From NCBI RefSeq assembly GCF_004349055.1, contig NZ_SMKX01000014.1, positions 1 to 42,266 on the forward strand: a stretch of 42,266 bases of DNA, written 5' to 3'. Both the position numbers and the translations under genes were made by a program. The notes beneath the pieces were generated by a model, which was not told the origin of the DNA, ran no database searches, and was given only the letters and a program-made list of their open reading frames with translations. Positions 23,080 through 30,999 of the stretch are shown here, piece by piece. Position 1 is the first letter of the stretch. Every line of letters begins with the position of its first letter. This stretch comes from Kribbella antibiotica (GTDB lineage: Bacteria; Actinomycetota; Actinomycetes; Propionibacteriales; Kribbellaceae).

Positions 23080-23982
23080 CTAGGCGGCCTCGTCGGCGTA
23101 CACCATCAGGGTGGATCCGCCGATCGCGAGGGCAATGCCGAGGAATCCGTAGACCGAGGGCACGGTCTGATAGACGGCCAGCGAGAGAACGATCGTGAGC
23201 ACCGGCGCGAGGGCGTTCGTCACCGGCGCCACGACGGCAGCCTTGCCGCGCGACAGCGCCATGACGAGGAACAAGGCCCCGACGGCGTTCAGCAGCTGGG
23301 TGCCCAAGGTCAGGACGGGCGCCTGCCAAGGGGCCCCACTCGGGAACGAGCCCATCATCAGCCAGGCGACCGGAACAAGCAGCAGACCGCTGACGGTCAT
23401 CCATGCGAAGGTCGTCGCGTCGTTCACCCCGACGTTGGCGGCCTTCTTCATGAAGAAGGCTTGGATGCCCCAGGCAACCATCACGATCAGGGCCAGGAAC
23501 AGCCAGGAGCCGCCGGCGTTGTCGCCGGAACCGCTGCTGATACTGAACAGCACGATCGAGGCCAGGGCCGCGATGACGCCGACGACGACCAGCCCGCGGA
23601 TGCGCTCGCGCAGGATGAAGACGGCCATCAGGACCGTGATCGCCGGCGAGATCGAGATCAGCGGGAAGATCAGGTACGCCGGTCCGAGCGTCAGCGCCTT
23701 GAACAACACCAACTGACCACCCGCGCCGGACAGTCCCACCAGCAGGCCGTAGAACGCCGCGACCGGCCGCCGATCGAGAGTGCGGCCGCGGATCGCGAAG
23801 TACGCGGGGATGAGCATCGTGAAGGCCCAGAGGATGTAGACCATCTCGTTCGGATAGCCGTACTTCGAGGTCGGGGTGCCCGAGAAGGCGCCCCACACAC
23901 CCCAGAACAGCACCAGCAGTCCGGCGTACGGGACCCACTTCGCCCCGCCGACGCGCGCCACGACACCGATTCGGTCACTCAT
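23080..23982 (-). CDS. DMT/EamA-type membrane transporter
   Basis: The 300-residue protein is almost entirely hydrophobic with about ten membrane helices in two related halves, as in EamA/drug-metabolite transporters. Recognisable parts are PYAGLLVLFWGVWGAFSG at the start, PLISISPAITVLMAVFILRERI at the end of the first half and PVTNALAPVLTIVLSLAVYQTVPS in the second. GGAGGCA precedes the ATG pair (23985/23982). The gene overlaps the end of the sugar-kinase gene by eight bases, so both are translated from one mRNA. Pairing with a sugar kinase suggests uptake of the kinase substrate, but many DMT proteins export metabolites. Confidence 0.85.
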   Translation of the reverse strand: MSDRIGVVARVGGAKWVPYAGLLVLFWGVWGAFSGTPTSKYGYPNEMVYILWAFTMLIPAYFAIRGRTLDRRPVAAFYGLLVGLSGAGGQLVLFKALTLGPAYLIFPLISISPAITVLMAVFILRERIRGLVVVGVIAALASIVLFSISSGSGDNAGGSWLFLALIVMVAWGIQAFFMKKAANVGVNDATTFAWMTVSGLLLVPVAWLMMGSFPSGAPWQAPVLTLGTQLLNAVGALFLVMALSRGKAAVVAPVTNALAPVLTIVLSLAVYQTVPSVYGFLGIALAIGGSTLMVYADEAA

Positions 23983-24982
23983 CATTGCCTCCGCCGACTT
24001 CCTGCAACGTGTGCACACTCTCGGCACTCAACGGGTGGCCGGCCAATCGCGCCGCATACAAGGCCGCGCCGAGCACCGGCGAGACGATCGGGTCGCGCGG
24101 CTCCACCGACGTATCGGCCAGATCCGCCAGGAACGCCGTACGGACCTGGTCGCTGGCGAAGACTCCACCCGACCAGGAGACGGGGACGACCTGGCCGGAT
24201 GGGAACCCGAGTTGGGCCACCGTGGATTTCACCAGTCCCGCGAGGGCCCGTCCGGCCGCGGCGAGAATCGCCGTACAGGCTTCGTCGCCGTCGGCCGCCG
24301 CAGCGGTGACGACTGGCGCAAGGGATGCGATCCGGGCCCGGTCGCCCTGCCAGCGGTTCAAGACGACATCGACGAGGTCGAGATCCGTCCCGAGCTGCAG
24401 GTGCTTGGCCAGCAGCGGGCGCAGCGGGCCTTCGGCCAGCCGGCCGTCGGCCATCTTCGCGAAGGTATTCAGACCCTGGATCGCGATCCAGTACGCCGAT
24501 CCCTCGTCGTCGAACAGTTCGCCCCAACCACCGACGCGCAGCCCGCGACCGTCGTACTCGCCGTAGGCCATCGACCCCGTCCCGCCGATCACGTTCACCC
24601 CGTCGACCGCACCCAATGAGCCGGCCCAGCCCGCGACCATGTCGTTGTCGCAGCCGTATCGCTGATGCCCGAGGACCTGCGCGGGAATGGCGTTCAGTGT
24701 CTCTACGTCGCTGCTGACCTCGCCGTACCCGGGCAGCCCGACGAACGCGTAGGCGATCTGGTCGGGCCGGATACCGGCCTGGGCGCAGACAAGACCGACG
24801 CCGGAGCGCAGGACGTCGTCGACCAGGTCGATACTCCGGCCCAGGTAGTAGCAGCTCGGTGCCGTCGAGGTAGCGAGCAGTTCGCCCGCACCGCTGATCA
24901 GCGCGAACGCCGTCTTGGTACCGCCGCCGTCGATCCCCAGGTACACACCGGGGTCATCGACAGGAGAAGGGGAATCGGACAC
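23975..24982 (-). CDS. BadF/N-acetylglucosamine-kinase-type ATPase
   Basis: The 335-residue protein has an ASKHA fold of the BadF/BadG/GlcNAc-kinase group: phosphate-1 loop GIDGGGTKTAFALI, phosphate-2 and hinge NVIGGTGSMAYGEYDGRG, and VGGWGELFDDEGSAYWI, the signature of human NAGK-like kinases. It probably phosphorylates N-acetylglucosamine or a related amino sugar with ATP in the cytoplasm, preparing it for catabolism or cell-wall recycling. The GTG at 24982 has GGAGAG close upstream; the in-frame ATG at 25009 would add nine residues. It is followed by an overlapping transporter gene. Confidence 0.87.
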   Translation of the reverse strand: MSDSPSPVDDPGVYLGIDGGGTKTAFALISGAGELLATSTAPSCYYLGRSIDLVDDVLRSGVGLVCAQAGIRPDQIAYAFVGLPGYGEVSSDVETLNAIPAQVLGHQRYGCDNDMVAGWAGSLGAVDGVNVIGGTGSMAYGEYDGRGLRVGGWGELFDDEGSAYWIAIQGLNTFAKMADGRLAEGPLRPLLAKHLQLGTDLDLVDVVLNRWQGDRARIASLAPVVTAAAADGDEACTAILAAAGRALAGLVKSTVAQLGFPSGQVVPVSWSGGVFASDQVRTAFLADLADTSVEPRDPIVSPVLGAALYAARLAGHPLSAESVHTLQEVGGGNDE

Positions 24983-25089
24983 GATCTCTCCATCGGTCAC
25001 GAGGTGCAACCCCGCCTCGGGCCGGGGCCCTGGCGCCTGACGACCGGACTCGGAGCTATCGACTCCTTACCGGCTGGGTGCGTTGCGCC

Positions 25090-25119
25090 AGTAAAACCGC
25101 ACCCCTGGTGACGAGTCAA
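25090..25119 (-). promoter_or_regulatory. Candidate sigma-70-type promoter for the kinase-transporter unit
   Basis: On the minus strand TTGACT (25119-25114) and TTTACT (25095-25090) are spaced by 18 bases. They match the housekeeping consensus at 5/6 and 4/6 and lie about 110 bases before the GTG start of the kinase. The surrounding gap (25010-25170) has no other recognisable element. Confidence 0.42.
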
Positions 25120-25170
25120 GCTCCAATTGCAAAAAGCTGCACTATTGGTCCCGCTATCGCGCTCTAATGA

Positions 25171-27336
25171 TCATTCTCGGGTGCCTGCAGCGGCGAGGGA
25201 GGACTGCCGCAGCAGACGGGCGACCGGCACGATCGTGGTGCCCATCGCGAGCAGCGTGGCGCCGCCGAGCACAGCCAGTACGCCGGTCAGTGGCACGTAC
25301 GGGACGATGCTGCCAGTCAGTGCATAGACCACCGCTGTGAGCGTCACCGCGGCGATTGCGCTGCCGATGAGGACGGAAACAGTCAGCAGGCCGGCCTGTT
25401 CGGCGCGGACCATGCGCTTGACCTGGCGGGTGGTGACTCCGGCCAGTTGCAGTACGGCGAGTTCGCGGCGGCGGGCCAAGGCAGCGACCGTCATGGTGTT
25501 GGCTGCGGCCAAGGCTGCGAACGCGATCATCACCGTGATCAGCAACTTGTTGAGCCAAGCACTGATGGCGAGATCCTTGGAGACGCCGACCGTTGCCTGC
25601 TCGGTGGAGATCAGGGTCCCTTGTGCAGTGGCTGCTTTCAGCGCTGGGAGGGCATCGGGTGTGGCTCGGACGAGCAGCTTGGTCGGCGGCTTCCCGATTG
25701 TCGCCGGTGAGAGGACGACGTCGCCGAAGCCGAGGCCGCGCTCGTAGATCGCTGCCACCCGTAGTCGCTTCGGGGTTCCGTCGGCGAGCCACAGCTCGGC
25801 CTCGTCGCCAACCTTCCAGCCCCGCGCGGACGAGACCGCAATGCTGTTCGGCCCGACAGCCGCTAGGTCACCTTCGCGGAACTTGAGGTCCAGCGTCGCC
25901 TTGGCGCCGGCCGCGTCGATCGCTTGCGCCGGAACGACTTCCAGGCTGTCCATCATCTTCACGATGACCGAGGTCTGGCGCGTCGGAGTCACGGCCTCGA
26001 CTCCGGGAATCCGGCTGAGCTTCTCCACCGCGCCGCTCGCGACGCCCTGGGGTGCAAGCACTGTGTACTGCGCGAGTGTTCCGGACTTCAACTGCTGGAC
26101 GGTCTGCCGTTCCACGTTGTCTTGCAGGAACCAGACCGATCCGCCGAAGCCGATCGACAACACCAGGGCGGTCAACACGGTGGCGCCGCCGTGGGCGTTG
26201 GCCGCGAGGTTCTTCGCGGCGAGATAACCGCTGTTCCCCCATCCGGCACGGAGGACCGGACCAAGGAACCGGGCGGTGATGCTGTTGATCCACGGGGCGA
26301 GGAGAGCGACCGCAGTGACGAACAGATACAGCATGCCGACCGCGGCGGCGAGAGCAGCCTGGCCTCCGGCTCCCACTGAGACAGCGCTGGATCCGATGGC
26401 ACCGGCGAGTGCCGCGAGCCCGAACCCAAGGCGTACTTTGCTCAGCTGTGCAGGCTCGACCGCGATCTGCGACAGGGCCTCGGCCGGGCGAATACCGGAG
26501 ATCTTCCGCCCGGCAAGCAGTGCCGATCCGAGGGCGACCAGGACAATGAGGAGGACCGCGGCCGGCGCAGCCAGGAGCCCAAGGGAGAGGTCATAGTCGG
26601 CTGGCATGAAGCCGCGGGCAACCAACTGGTCCCCCAACCAGCGGCTGGCCAGCAATCCGGCCGGTACGCCGATCAGCGAGCCCCCGGCAGCCAGAATCGC
26701 AGCCTCGGCCATCAGCATCCGCCGTACCTGTCCTGGGGTTGCAGCCGTTGCCCTAAGCAACGCCAGGTCACGGCGGCGATTGCGGATCGACAAGCCGATG
26801 GTTCCGGCCACTACAAAGATGACCAACATGACGACGTACCCGCCGAACGCCGCGCCGACCTGGACCAGCAGCCCGCGGGCAGCGGCGATATCGGGACGCT
26901 CGACCAGCATCCGATCCTTGCCTGTATAGGCTTTTGCGCCAACGGACTCCGCGAGCCGCTCCACCGCGCCGGTGACTACCCCACGGTCAGTCTGCGGGTT
27001 CACCTCAACCGCAAGTGCATCCGCGGTCGTCTCGACACTGTCGACGCCCGGCACCTTGCGCAGTTCAGCAGCGAGTCTGGCGGGCACGACTCCCGGCTCG
27101 GGCAGCTGCACGGTCGCCGTGTAGGGATCGCCGAATTGCTTACCCGTAACAGTCAGATCGCGTTTGGCCACGACGATGTCGGCGGTCGAATGCTGAGGTT
27201 CCGGCATCGGACGCAGCCCGGACTCCACCAGCGCGCCCATGCTCGTGAGGATCGCGACGCCGCCGATCAACGCGATCAGAGTGGCCAGGACACTACCCGG
27301 CCGCTGGCGCAGAAGGCGCGCTGCAAGCCCGATCAT
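25171..27336 (-). CDS. MacB-type ABC exporter permease (two FtsX domains)
   Basis: The 721-residue membrane protein starts with a helix (residues 10-30), then has a large extracytoplasmic MacB_PCD-like domain, a first FtsX core (about 160-290), further helices around 300-400, a second extracytoplasmic domain and a second FtsX core (about 595-710, AFAALAAANTMTVAALARRRELAVLQLAGVT). This duplicated form is common in actinobacteria. With the ATPase encoded next to it, the start overlapping by ATGA (27333-27336), it forms an export or mechanotransmission system for lipids, peptides or drugs. No two-component system or peptide gene is adjacent to identify the substrate. Confidence 0.9.
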   Translation of the reverse strand: MIGLAARLLRQRPGSVLATLIALIGGVAILTSMGALVESGLRPMPEPQHSTADIVVAKRDLTVTGKQFGDPYTATVQLPEPGVVPARLAAELRKVPGVDSVETTADALAVEVNPQTDRGVVTGAVERLAESVGAKAYTGKDRMLVERPDIAAARGLLVQVGAAFGGYVVMLVIFVVAGTIGLSIRNRRRDLALLRATAATPGQVRRMLMAEAAILAAGGSLIGVPAGLLASRWLGDQLVARGFMPADYDLSLGLLAAPAAVLLIVLVALGSALLAGRKISGIRPAEALSQIAVEPAQLSKVRLGFGLAALAGAIGSSAVSVGAGGQAALAAAVGMLYLFVTAVALLAPWINSITARFLGPVLRAGWGNSGYLAAKNLAANAHGGATVLTALVLSIGFGGSVWFLQDNVERQTVQQLKSGTLAQYTVLAPQGVASGAVEKLSRIPGVEAVTPTRQTSVIVKMMDSLEVVPAQAIDAAGAKATLDLKFREGDLAAVGPNSIAVSSARGWKVGDEAELWLADGTPKRLRVAAIYERGLGFGDVVLSPATIGKPPTKLLVRATPDALPALKAATAQGTLISTEQATVGVSKDLAISAWLNKLLITVMIAFAALAAANTMTVAALARRRELAVLQLAGVTTRQVKRMVRAEQAGLLTVSVLIGSAIAAVTLTAVVYALTGSIVPYVPLTGVLAVLGGATLLAMGTTIVPVARLLRQSSLAAAGTRE

Positions 27337-28064
27337 GCCACTGCCGCCGATCCGAGTTGCGGTGCGTCGGCAACGATCCGGCCATCGGCGAGTACGACCA
27401 CACGATCGGCGTACGACGCCGCCACCGGATCGTGAGTCACCATGACAATGGTCTGACCGTGTTCGTCCACGATCGACTTCAGCAACCCGAGAACACCGGC
27501 GGCCGTTGTACTGTCCAGCGCTCCGGTCGGCTCATCCGCGAACACAACCTCCGGCCGAATGGCCAGCGCTCGCGCAATGGCAACTCGTTGCTGCTGGCCA
27601 CCAGACAGCTCGGACGGCCGCCGGTGCATCAGCTCGGCAACGCCGACCCGATCGACAACCTCGGCCAGCCAGCGCCGATCCGGCCGCACCCCGGACAGCC
27701 GGAGCGGCAGCGTGATGTTCTCCTCCACGCTCAGCGCCCCGATCAGGTTGAACATCTGAAAGACGAACCCGATCTTGGTACGGCGCAGCCGCGTCAACGC
27801 AGTCTCCGACAGCCCGGACAGTTCTGTGTCACCCACGAACACCCGCCCCGAGGTCGGCCGGTCCAACCCGGCCGCAGTCTGCAGCAGAGTGCTCTTCCCC
27901 GAGCCTGATGGCCCCATCACCGCAGTGAACGTTCCCGGCACGAAGCTCACATCAACTCCAGCCAAGGCATGCACCAGCTGGCCGCCGGCGTCGTACGTTC
28001 GCGTGAGCTGCTCCACCCGCACCGCGGCGGGAACTTCGGTCAACAACGGCATGTTCTTCGTCAT
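27333..28064 (-). CDS. ABC transporter ATP-binding protein (MacB/LolD type)
   Basis: The 243-residue ATPase has Walker [11 protein letters not shown]-loop [17 protein letters not shown] (typical of the MacB/LolD branch), signature [15 protein letters not shown], Walker [14 protein letters not shown] and the switch histidine VTHD. It powers the FtsX permease encoded immediately downstream, with which it overlaps by four bases. The ATG at 28064 was preferred; an upstream open frame runs back to 28184 through the tandem repeat but has no conserved residues. Confidence 0.94.
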   Translation of the reverse strand: MTKNMPLLTEVPAAVRVEQLTRTYDAGGQLVHALAGVDVSFVPGTFTAVMGPSGSGKSTLLQTAAGLDRPTSGRVFVGDTELSGLSETALTRLRRTKIGFVFQMFNLIGALSVEENITLPLRLSGVRPDRRWLAEVVDRVGVAELMHRRPSELSGGQQQRVAIARALAIRPEVVFADEPTGALDSTTAAGVLGLLKSIVDEHGQTIVMVTHDPVAASYADRVVVLADGRIVADAPQLGSAAVA

Positions 28065-28145
28065 GCCTGCAACGCTAGAAATATTCGAGCGCCGCCAACA
28101 TCCCGCCAGCTGGCGACCCGAGGTAGAGCAGGCTCCACCTCGGCC

Positions 28146-28184
28146 TGATCGGTGCCACTGATCGGCGCCACTGATCGGCGCCAC
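28146..28184. repeat. Three tandem 13-bp repeats upstream of the ABC exporter operon
   Basis: The unit TGATCGGCGCCAC occurs three times head to tail (28146-28158, 28159-28171, 28172-28184); the first copy has one base change (GGTGCC). It lies about 80-120 bases upstream of the ABC ATPase start and directly before the epimerase remnant. Each unit contains the self-complementary GGCGCC. It could be an operator array or a slippage-prone satellite; 13 bases is not a whole helical turn multiple, so repeated binding on one face is not favoured. Confidence 0.75.
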
Positions 28185-28201
28185 GCCGGAAAGCTACTCC
28201 G

Positions 28202-28472
28202 CGCCACATGGGGAAGATCCTGCTGCCCTGGGTCGACCGGATCGACGGCGGAAAGTACACCTTCCGCGGCGCGGACTACGAGACGCCGATCAGCGAGCAC
28301 TGGAACAACAGCGCCATCCACGGGCTTGCGCTCTTCCTGCCGTGGACACCGGTGCGCCATCGTCGCGATCGCCTGGTCCTGGAGTGGGTGCTGTACCCGC
28401 AGTACGGCTGCCCCTTCACGCTGCGCTTCCAGACCGAGTACGTCCTCAACCGCTCCGGTCTGTCGGTCCGTC
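28202..28472 (+). pseudogene. Aldose 1-epimerase remnant, truncated at both ends
   Basis: The frame encodes a middle fragment of an aldose 1-epimerase: MGKILLPWVDRIDGGKYTF, SEHWNNSAIHGLALFLPW (the family's conserved N-x-x-x-HG block), YPQYGCPFTLRFQTEYVL and SGLSVR. About 90 of the usual 290-300 residues are present. The N-terminal strand region and the whole C-terminal half, including the catalytic His/Glu, are missing. After SGLSVR the frame stays open to 28564 but no longer resembles the family, and the opposite strand then resembles a TetR N-terminus. It is a gene remnant, presumably non-functional, although an ATG at 28208 could still allow translation. Confidence 0.65.
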
Positions 28473-28473
28473 C

Positions 28474-28544
28474 TGCGCGAAGATCTCCTCGGCTGCCGTC
28501 AGGATCACTGGTCGTCCACCGCCGGCTCCGACCCGCGACTTCAA
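28474..28544 (-). pseudogene. TetR-family regulator N-terminal remnant
   Basis: On the minus strand the short segment VILTAAEEIFAQDG matches the first helix of TetR-family DNA-binding domains (typically IL-x-AA-x-x-x-F-x-x-x-G). The resemblance stops there, at the point where the aldose epimerase remnant of the other strand begins. No helix-turn-helix follows. It looks like the other side of a deletion junction at about 28472. The fragment is very short, so the call is tentative. Confidence 0.35.
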
Positions 28545-28620
28545 CGGTATCCGGGCATGACTAGGCGCTCCGCGGGGTGATGACCGCGCGGAGGCCAGGG
28601 ACGGCGAGGGCAGGCGGGGA

Positions 28621-30090
28621 CTACGGGCCTGCTGCTGGTGTGGCGTCAGTGGCCCAGGGATCGGAATAATTGGGCACGAGTGCGAGCAGTCGGGCGCGGA
28701 AGGCCTCGCGCTTGGCATCCCGTTCCGAGTCGGCCAGGGCGCTAGCTGCCGGGAGCCGATCAGGTTGCTCATGCCCCAGGCCACTGCTGACACCGACTCC
28801 GCCATGGAGGCCAGACCCACCACTACTAGCACTGCCCGCAGGCCTCGCCCAACTGAGCGCGGCGGCCAGTACAGCAGGGTCTGTCACCGGTGCTGGGTCC
28901 GCCCAACTCGGCCGAGTCACCTCCACGACGCCGCCGGTGATCGATACCGCCCACTGCCCGGCATGCACAGCCCGGTGATGCGACGCACACAGCAACACCA
29001 GGTTCTGCATGCTGGTCGGACCACCGTTAGCCCAATGAATGATGTGATGCGCATGGCACATCCACGGCGGCGCCTTACACACAACACAGCCCTTATCGCG
29101 CTTGATCAACGCCCGCCGCATATACCGATTCACGAACCGCTGCTCAGTCCCAACATCCAGCGGCTGCGAATCCCCACCCAGCACGATCGGGAGGATCGCG
29201 GCATCACAGGCCAGCAACCGCACCGCCGAGGCGGACAGGTTGCTCCCGAACACCAACTCACCCACCGCACCTGCCGTCTCGCCGAGAGCAGCTTTCAGGT
29301 CGTCGAAGTCGATCGTGACGGTCAGGTGCGGGACACCCGGGTGGTCAGGGTTGCCGGCCGCGGCGTCCATGGTGGCTACCAAAGCATCGGCCTGACGCAC
29401 GTCCTGTGGCCGCGGATCACGCTCACCATCAACAGTCTTATGCGGCTTCGACAACGTATGTATCTGCGTCGTGAGCTGCTCACCATCAGCACCAGGCAAG
29501 AACCCAGAGAACTTCACCCCGCCATCGACCTGCCGCAACCGCAGCGACCTCTTCGCATGCGCTTCTTCTTCAGAAGGTTCCGCACCGTCGGTGTTGAGCC
29601 GTGTGAGGACATCGTTGCCGAACTTGGCGAGCCGACGAGGGTCCTGGTCCTTGGCGACACCGACCATCTGGTTTTCGGTGAACTCGAGCGTCTCGACCGC
29701 AACAGTCGACGGAACCTTCTCCAGCGTCTCGACAATCACCGCGCCCTGCGCGGGACGTACGGTCCATGGCCGGGCCGGATCGGTCGGATCCGGCAACGCC
29801 TCAGCCACGAGCGGGTACTTACGCAAAGCAGCCATGAACGCGAGAGCTTTACGAACCTCGGCAGGAGCCTCCCGGTAACGCTCGGACAAGAAATCGACAG
29901 TGTCACGAGCACCGAGCTCTTGCGCGGCACCCATCTCGTCGAGGCGCCCACCAGCTTGCAGGATGAAGGTGTCGAGCGCTGCTTTGACAGCGTGCGCAGT
30001 GTCCAGCGAGGTCACCAGTTCGGTGACGCTCAGGGACCACACTGGGGGCATCGTCAACATCTCCATACCCAAAAGCATAGCCACGCCCAC
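28621..30090 (-). CDS. DUF222 and HNH-endonuclease domain protein (13E12 family)
   Basis: The 489-residue protein has an N-terminal DUF222 region (about residues 20-330) and a C-terminal HNH domain: CVVCKAPPWMCHAHHIIHW, then NGGPTSMQNLVLLCASHHRAVH, with two zinc-type cysteine pairs (CVVC, and LLC with HH). These proteins exist in many copies in actinobacterial genomes (REP13E12-associated in mycobacteria). They are thought to be nucleases of mobile or defence elements, but the function is unproven. Several N-terminal Met codons are possible starts (30090, 30066, 30060, 30051). A TGTGGGCT/AGCCCACA hairpin (30132-30155) lies upstream. Confidence 0.85.
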   Translation of the reverse strand: MGVAMLLGMEMLTMPPVWSLSVTELVTSLDTAHAVKAALDTFILQAGGRLDEMGAAQELGARDTVDFLSERYREAPAEVRKALAFMAALRKYPLVAEALPDPTDPARPWTVRPAQGAVIVETLEKVPSTVAVETLEFTENQMVGVAKDQDPRRLAKFGNDVLTRLNTDGAEPSEEEAHAKRSLRLRQVDGGVKFSGFLPGADGEQLTTQIHTLSKPHKTVDGERDPRPQDVRQADALVATMDAAAGNPDHPGVPHLTVTIDFDDLKAALGETAGAVGELVFGSNLSASAVRLLACDAAILPIVLGGDSQPLDVGTEQRFVNRYMRRALIKRDKGCVVCKAPPWMCHAHHIIHWANGGPTSMQNLVLLCASHHRAVHAGQWAVSITGGVVEVTRPSWADPAPVTDPAVLAAALSWARPAGSASSGGSGLHGGVGVSSGLGHEQPDRLPAASALADSERDAKREAFRARLLALVPNYSDPWATDATPAAGP

Positions 30091-30546
30091 CGACAGTTTT
30101 CGACCCAGAACCCCTTATTTACAAGGTTTTCTGTGGGCTACTTTGTCAGCCCACACCAGCCCACACCCTGCCCACAGTCGCCCGGCGTGCTCGGAGGGTT
30201 CAGTCGATTGCCCTTGGGGCGGGCGGGGTTCCGCAGCCCCGGTTAAGGTCCGGTGAGGACTCGGCCGGGGGCGTGGGTGCGTGGTTGCTCGCCGCGACCG
30301 GCCGACTCGAAAAGCGGGTGGCTGGTCGCCGCGGTGGCTGAGGCGGGATGGCGAGGTCGGCGACCTAGGCTCGCGCTGCTTGAGGTCCCGGGCTTTGGCT
30401 AGGGTTGCTGAACTGCCGTCGGTGATCGCGTTCCCGTTGCCTGGACTGACCCGCCCTGCCTGAGGCTGCGGGTGTCAACCGATCGCTGCGCTGGCTGCAG
30501 CCGGGCCGGGTTTGTGGTCGCGGGGTTGGTGCTTCGTTGCGGGAGT

Positions 30547-30588
30547 TGGGGAGTGCTACCTGCCGATTCGAGTGCGTAGCGCTCCCCA
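30547..30588. repeat. Inverted repeat (13-bp stem) in the gene-free stretch
   Basis: TGGGGAGTGCTAC (30547-30559) pairs with GTAGCGCTCCCCA (30576-30588) at 12 of 13 positions, leaving a 16-base loop. It is not next to any gene end, which makes a plain terminator unlikely. It may belong to a small RNA or to a decayed mobile element. Confidence 0.6.
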
Positions 30589-30646
30589 GCCCCACCGGTA
30601 TCCGCGACCCAGTCGACCACCGGCCTCCGCGCGAACCCGGTCCGAC

Positions 30647-30701
30647 TTTGAGCACGGGTCAGTCACGGATCCGGCCGGGAAATGACTGGTGGGTGCTCAA
30701 A
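30647..30701. repeat. TTGAGCAC palindromic element, copy 1
   Basis: The left arm (30647-30665) and right arm (30683-30701), 19 bases each, pair at about 15 positions: outer TTTGAGCAC/GTGCTCAAA and inner CAGTCA/TGACTG, with an internal mismatch loop. The spacer is 17 bases. The second copy at 30720-30774 has the same outer and GGGTCAG motifs. Confidence 0.65.
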
Positions 30702-30719
30702 GTGGGGCGGGCGTGCGGC

Positions 30720-30774
30720 CTTGAGCACGGGTCAGGCGCTTCGGCGGGGGTCAGGTGACTGATGGGTACTCAAG
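30720..30774. repeat. TTGAGCAC palindromic element, copy 2
   Basis: CTTGAGCACGGGTCAG (30720-30735) pairs with CTGATGGGTACTCAAG (30759-30774) at most outer positions. Total length is 55 bases, the same as copy 1, 73 bases downstream. Two equal-length palindromes with identical outer motifs suggest a dispersed repeat family (REP/BIME or MITE-like) or a tandem regulatory RNA structure. Confidence 0.6.
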
Positions 30775-30905
30775 GGTGGCTGGACGGCGGGCGGGAACGT
30801 GACTAGACCGGGAACGTCTCGCCGTGGATGAGCTTGGCGGCGGCCAGCCGAGGACGAAGCCTCCGATGAACCAGACTCATTTCAGATCAGACCCCAAACC
30901 CTAGG

Positions 30906-30928
30906 AGATCTGAACGCAATAGATCTGA
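30906..30928. promoter_or_regulatory. Repeated AGATCTGA motifs upstream of the GntR regulator gene
   Basis: AGATCTGA occurs at 30906-30913 and 30921-30928, 15 bases apart, and a related CAGATCAG at 30883-30890. They lie 70-120 bases before the start of the FadR-type regulator, in the least GC-rich part of the gap. FadR-type proteins often bind short palindromic repeats near their own promoters, so an autoregulatory operator is plausible but unproven. Confidence 0.4.
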
Positions 30929-30999
30929 TGTATGGCCACATCTGCCCATCTCCTGCTACTTTGATGGCGCATTGATCATATCCATCGTGAGAGGCGGAC

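Larger units (their letters stand above)
30091..30999. other. Gene-free stretch with several hairpins
   Basis: About 900 bases without any recognisable gene; open frames here are short and unlike known proteins. Noted structures are a hairpin at 30132-30155, a 13-bp stem at 30547-30588, two related imperfect palindromes with the outer motif TTGAGCAC (30647-30701 and 30720-30774), and repeated AGATCTGA motifs (30906-30928) in the promoter region of the GntR gene. GGGTCAG occurs three times within 30656-30755. Confidence 0.7.

Noticed and set aside
28208..28564. 118-residue frame as a functional epimerase
   Set aside because: Only the middle third of the fold is present and the catalytic half is missing, so it is listed as a remnant.
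30365..30655. Open frames on the minus strand in the gene-free stretch
   Set aside because: Short, low-complexity Arg/Pro/Ser-rich translations, no ribosome-binding site, no family resemblance.
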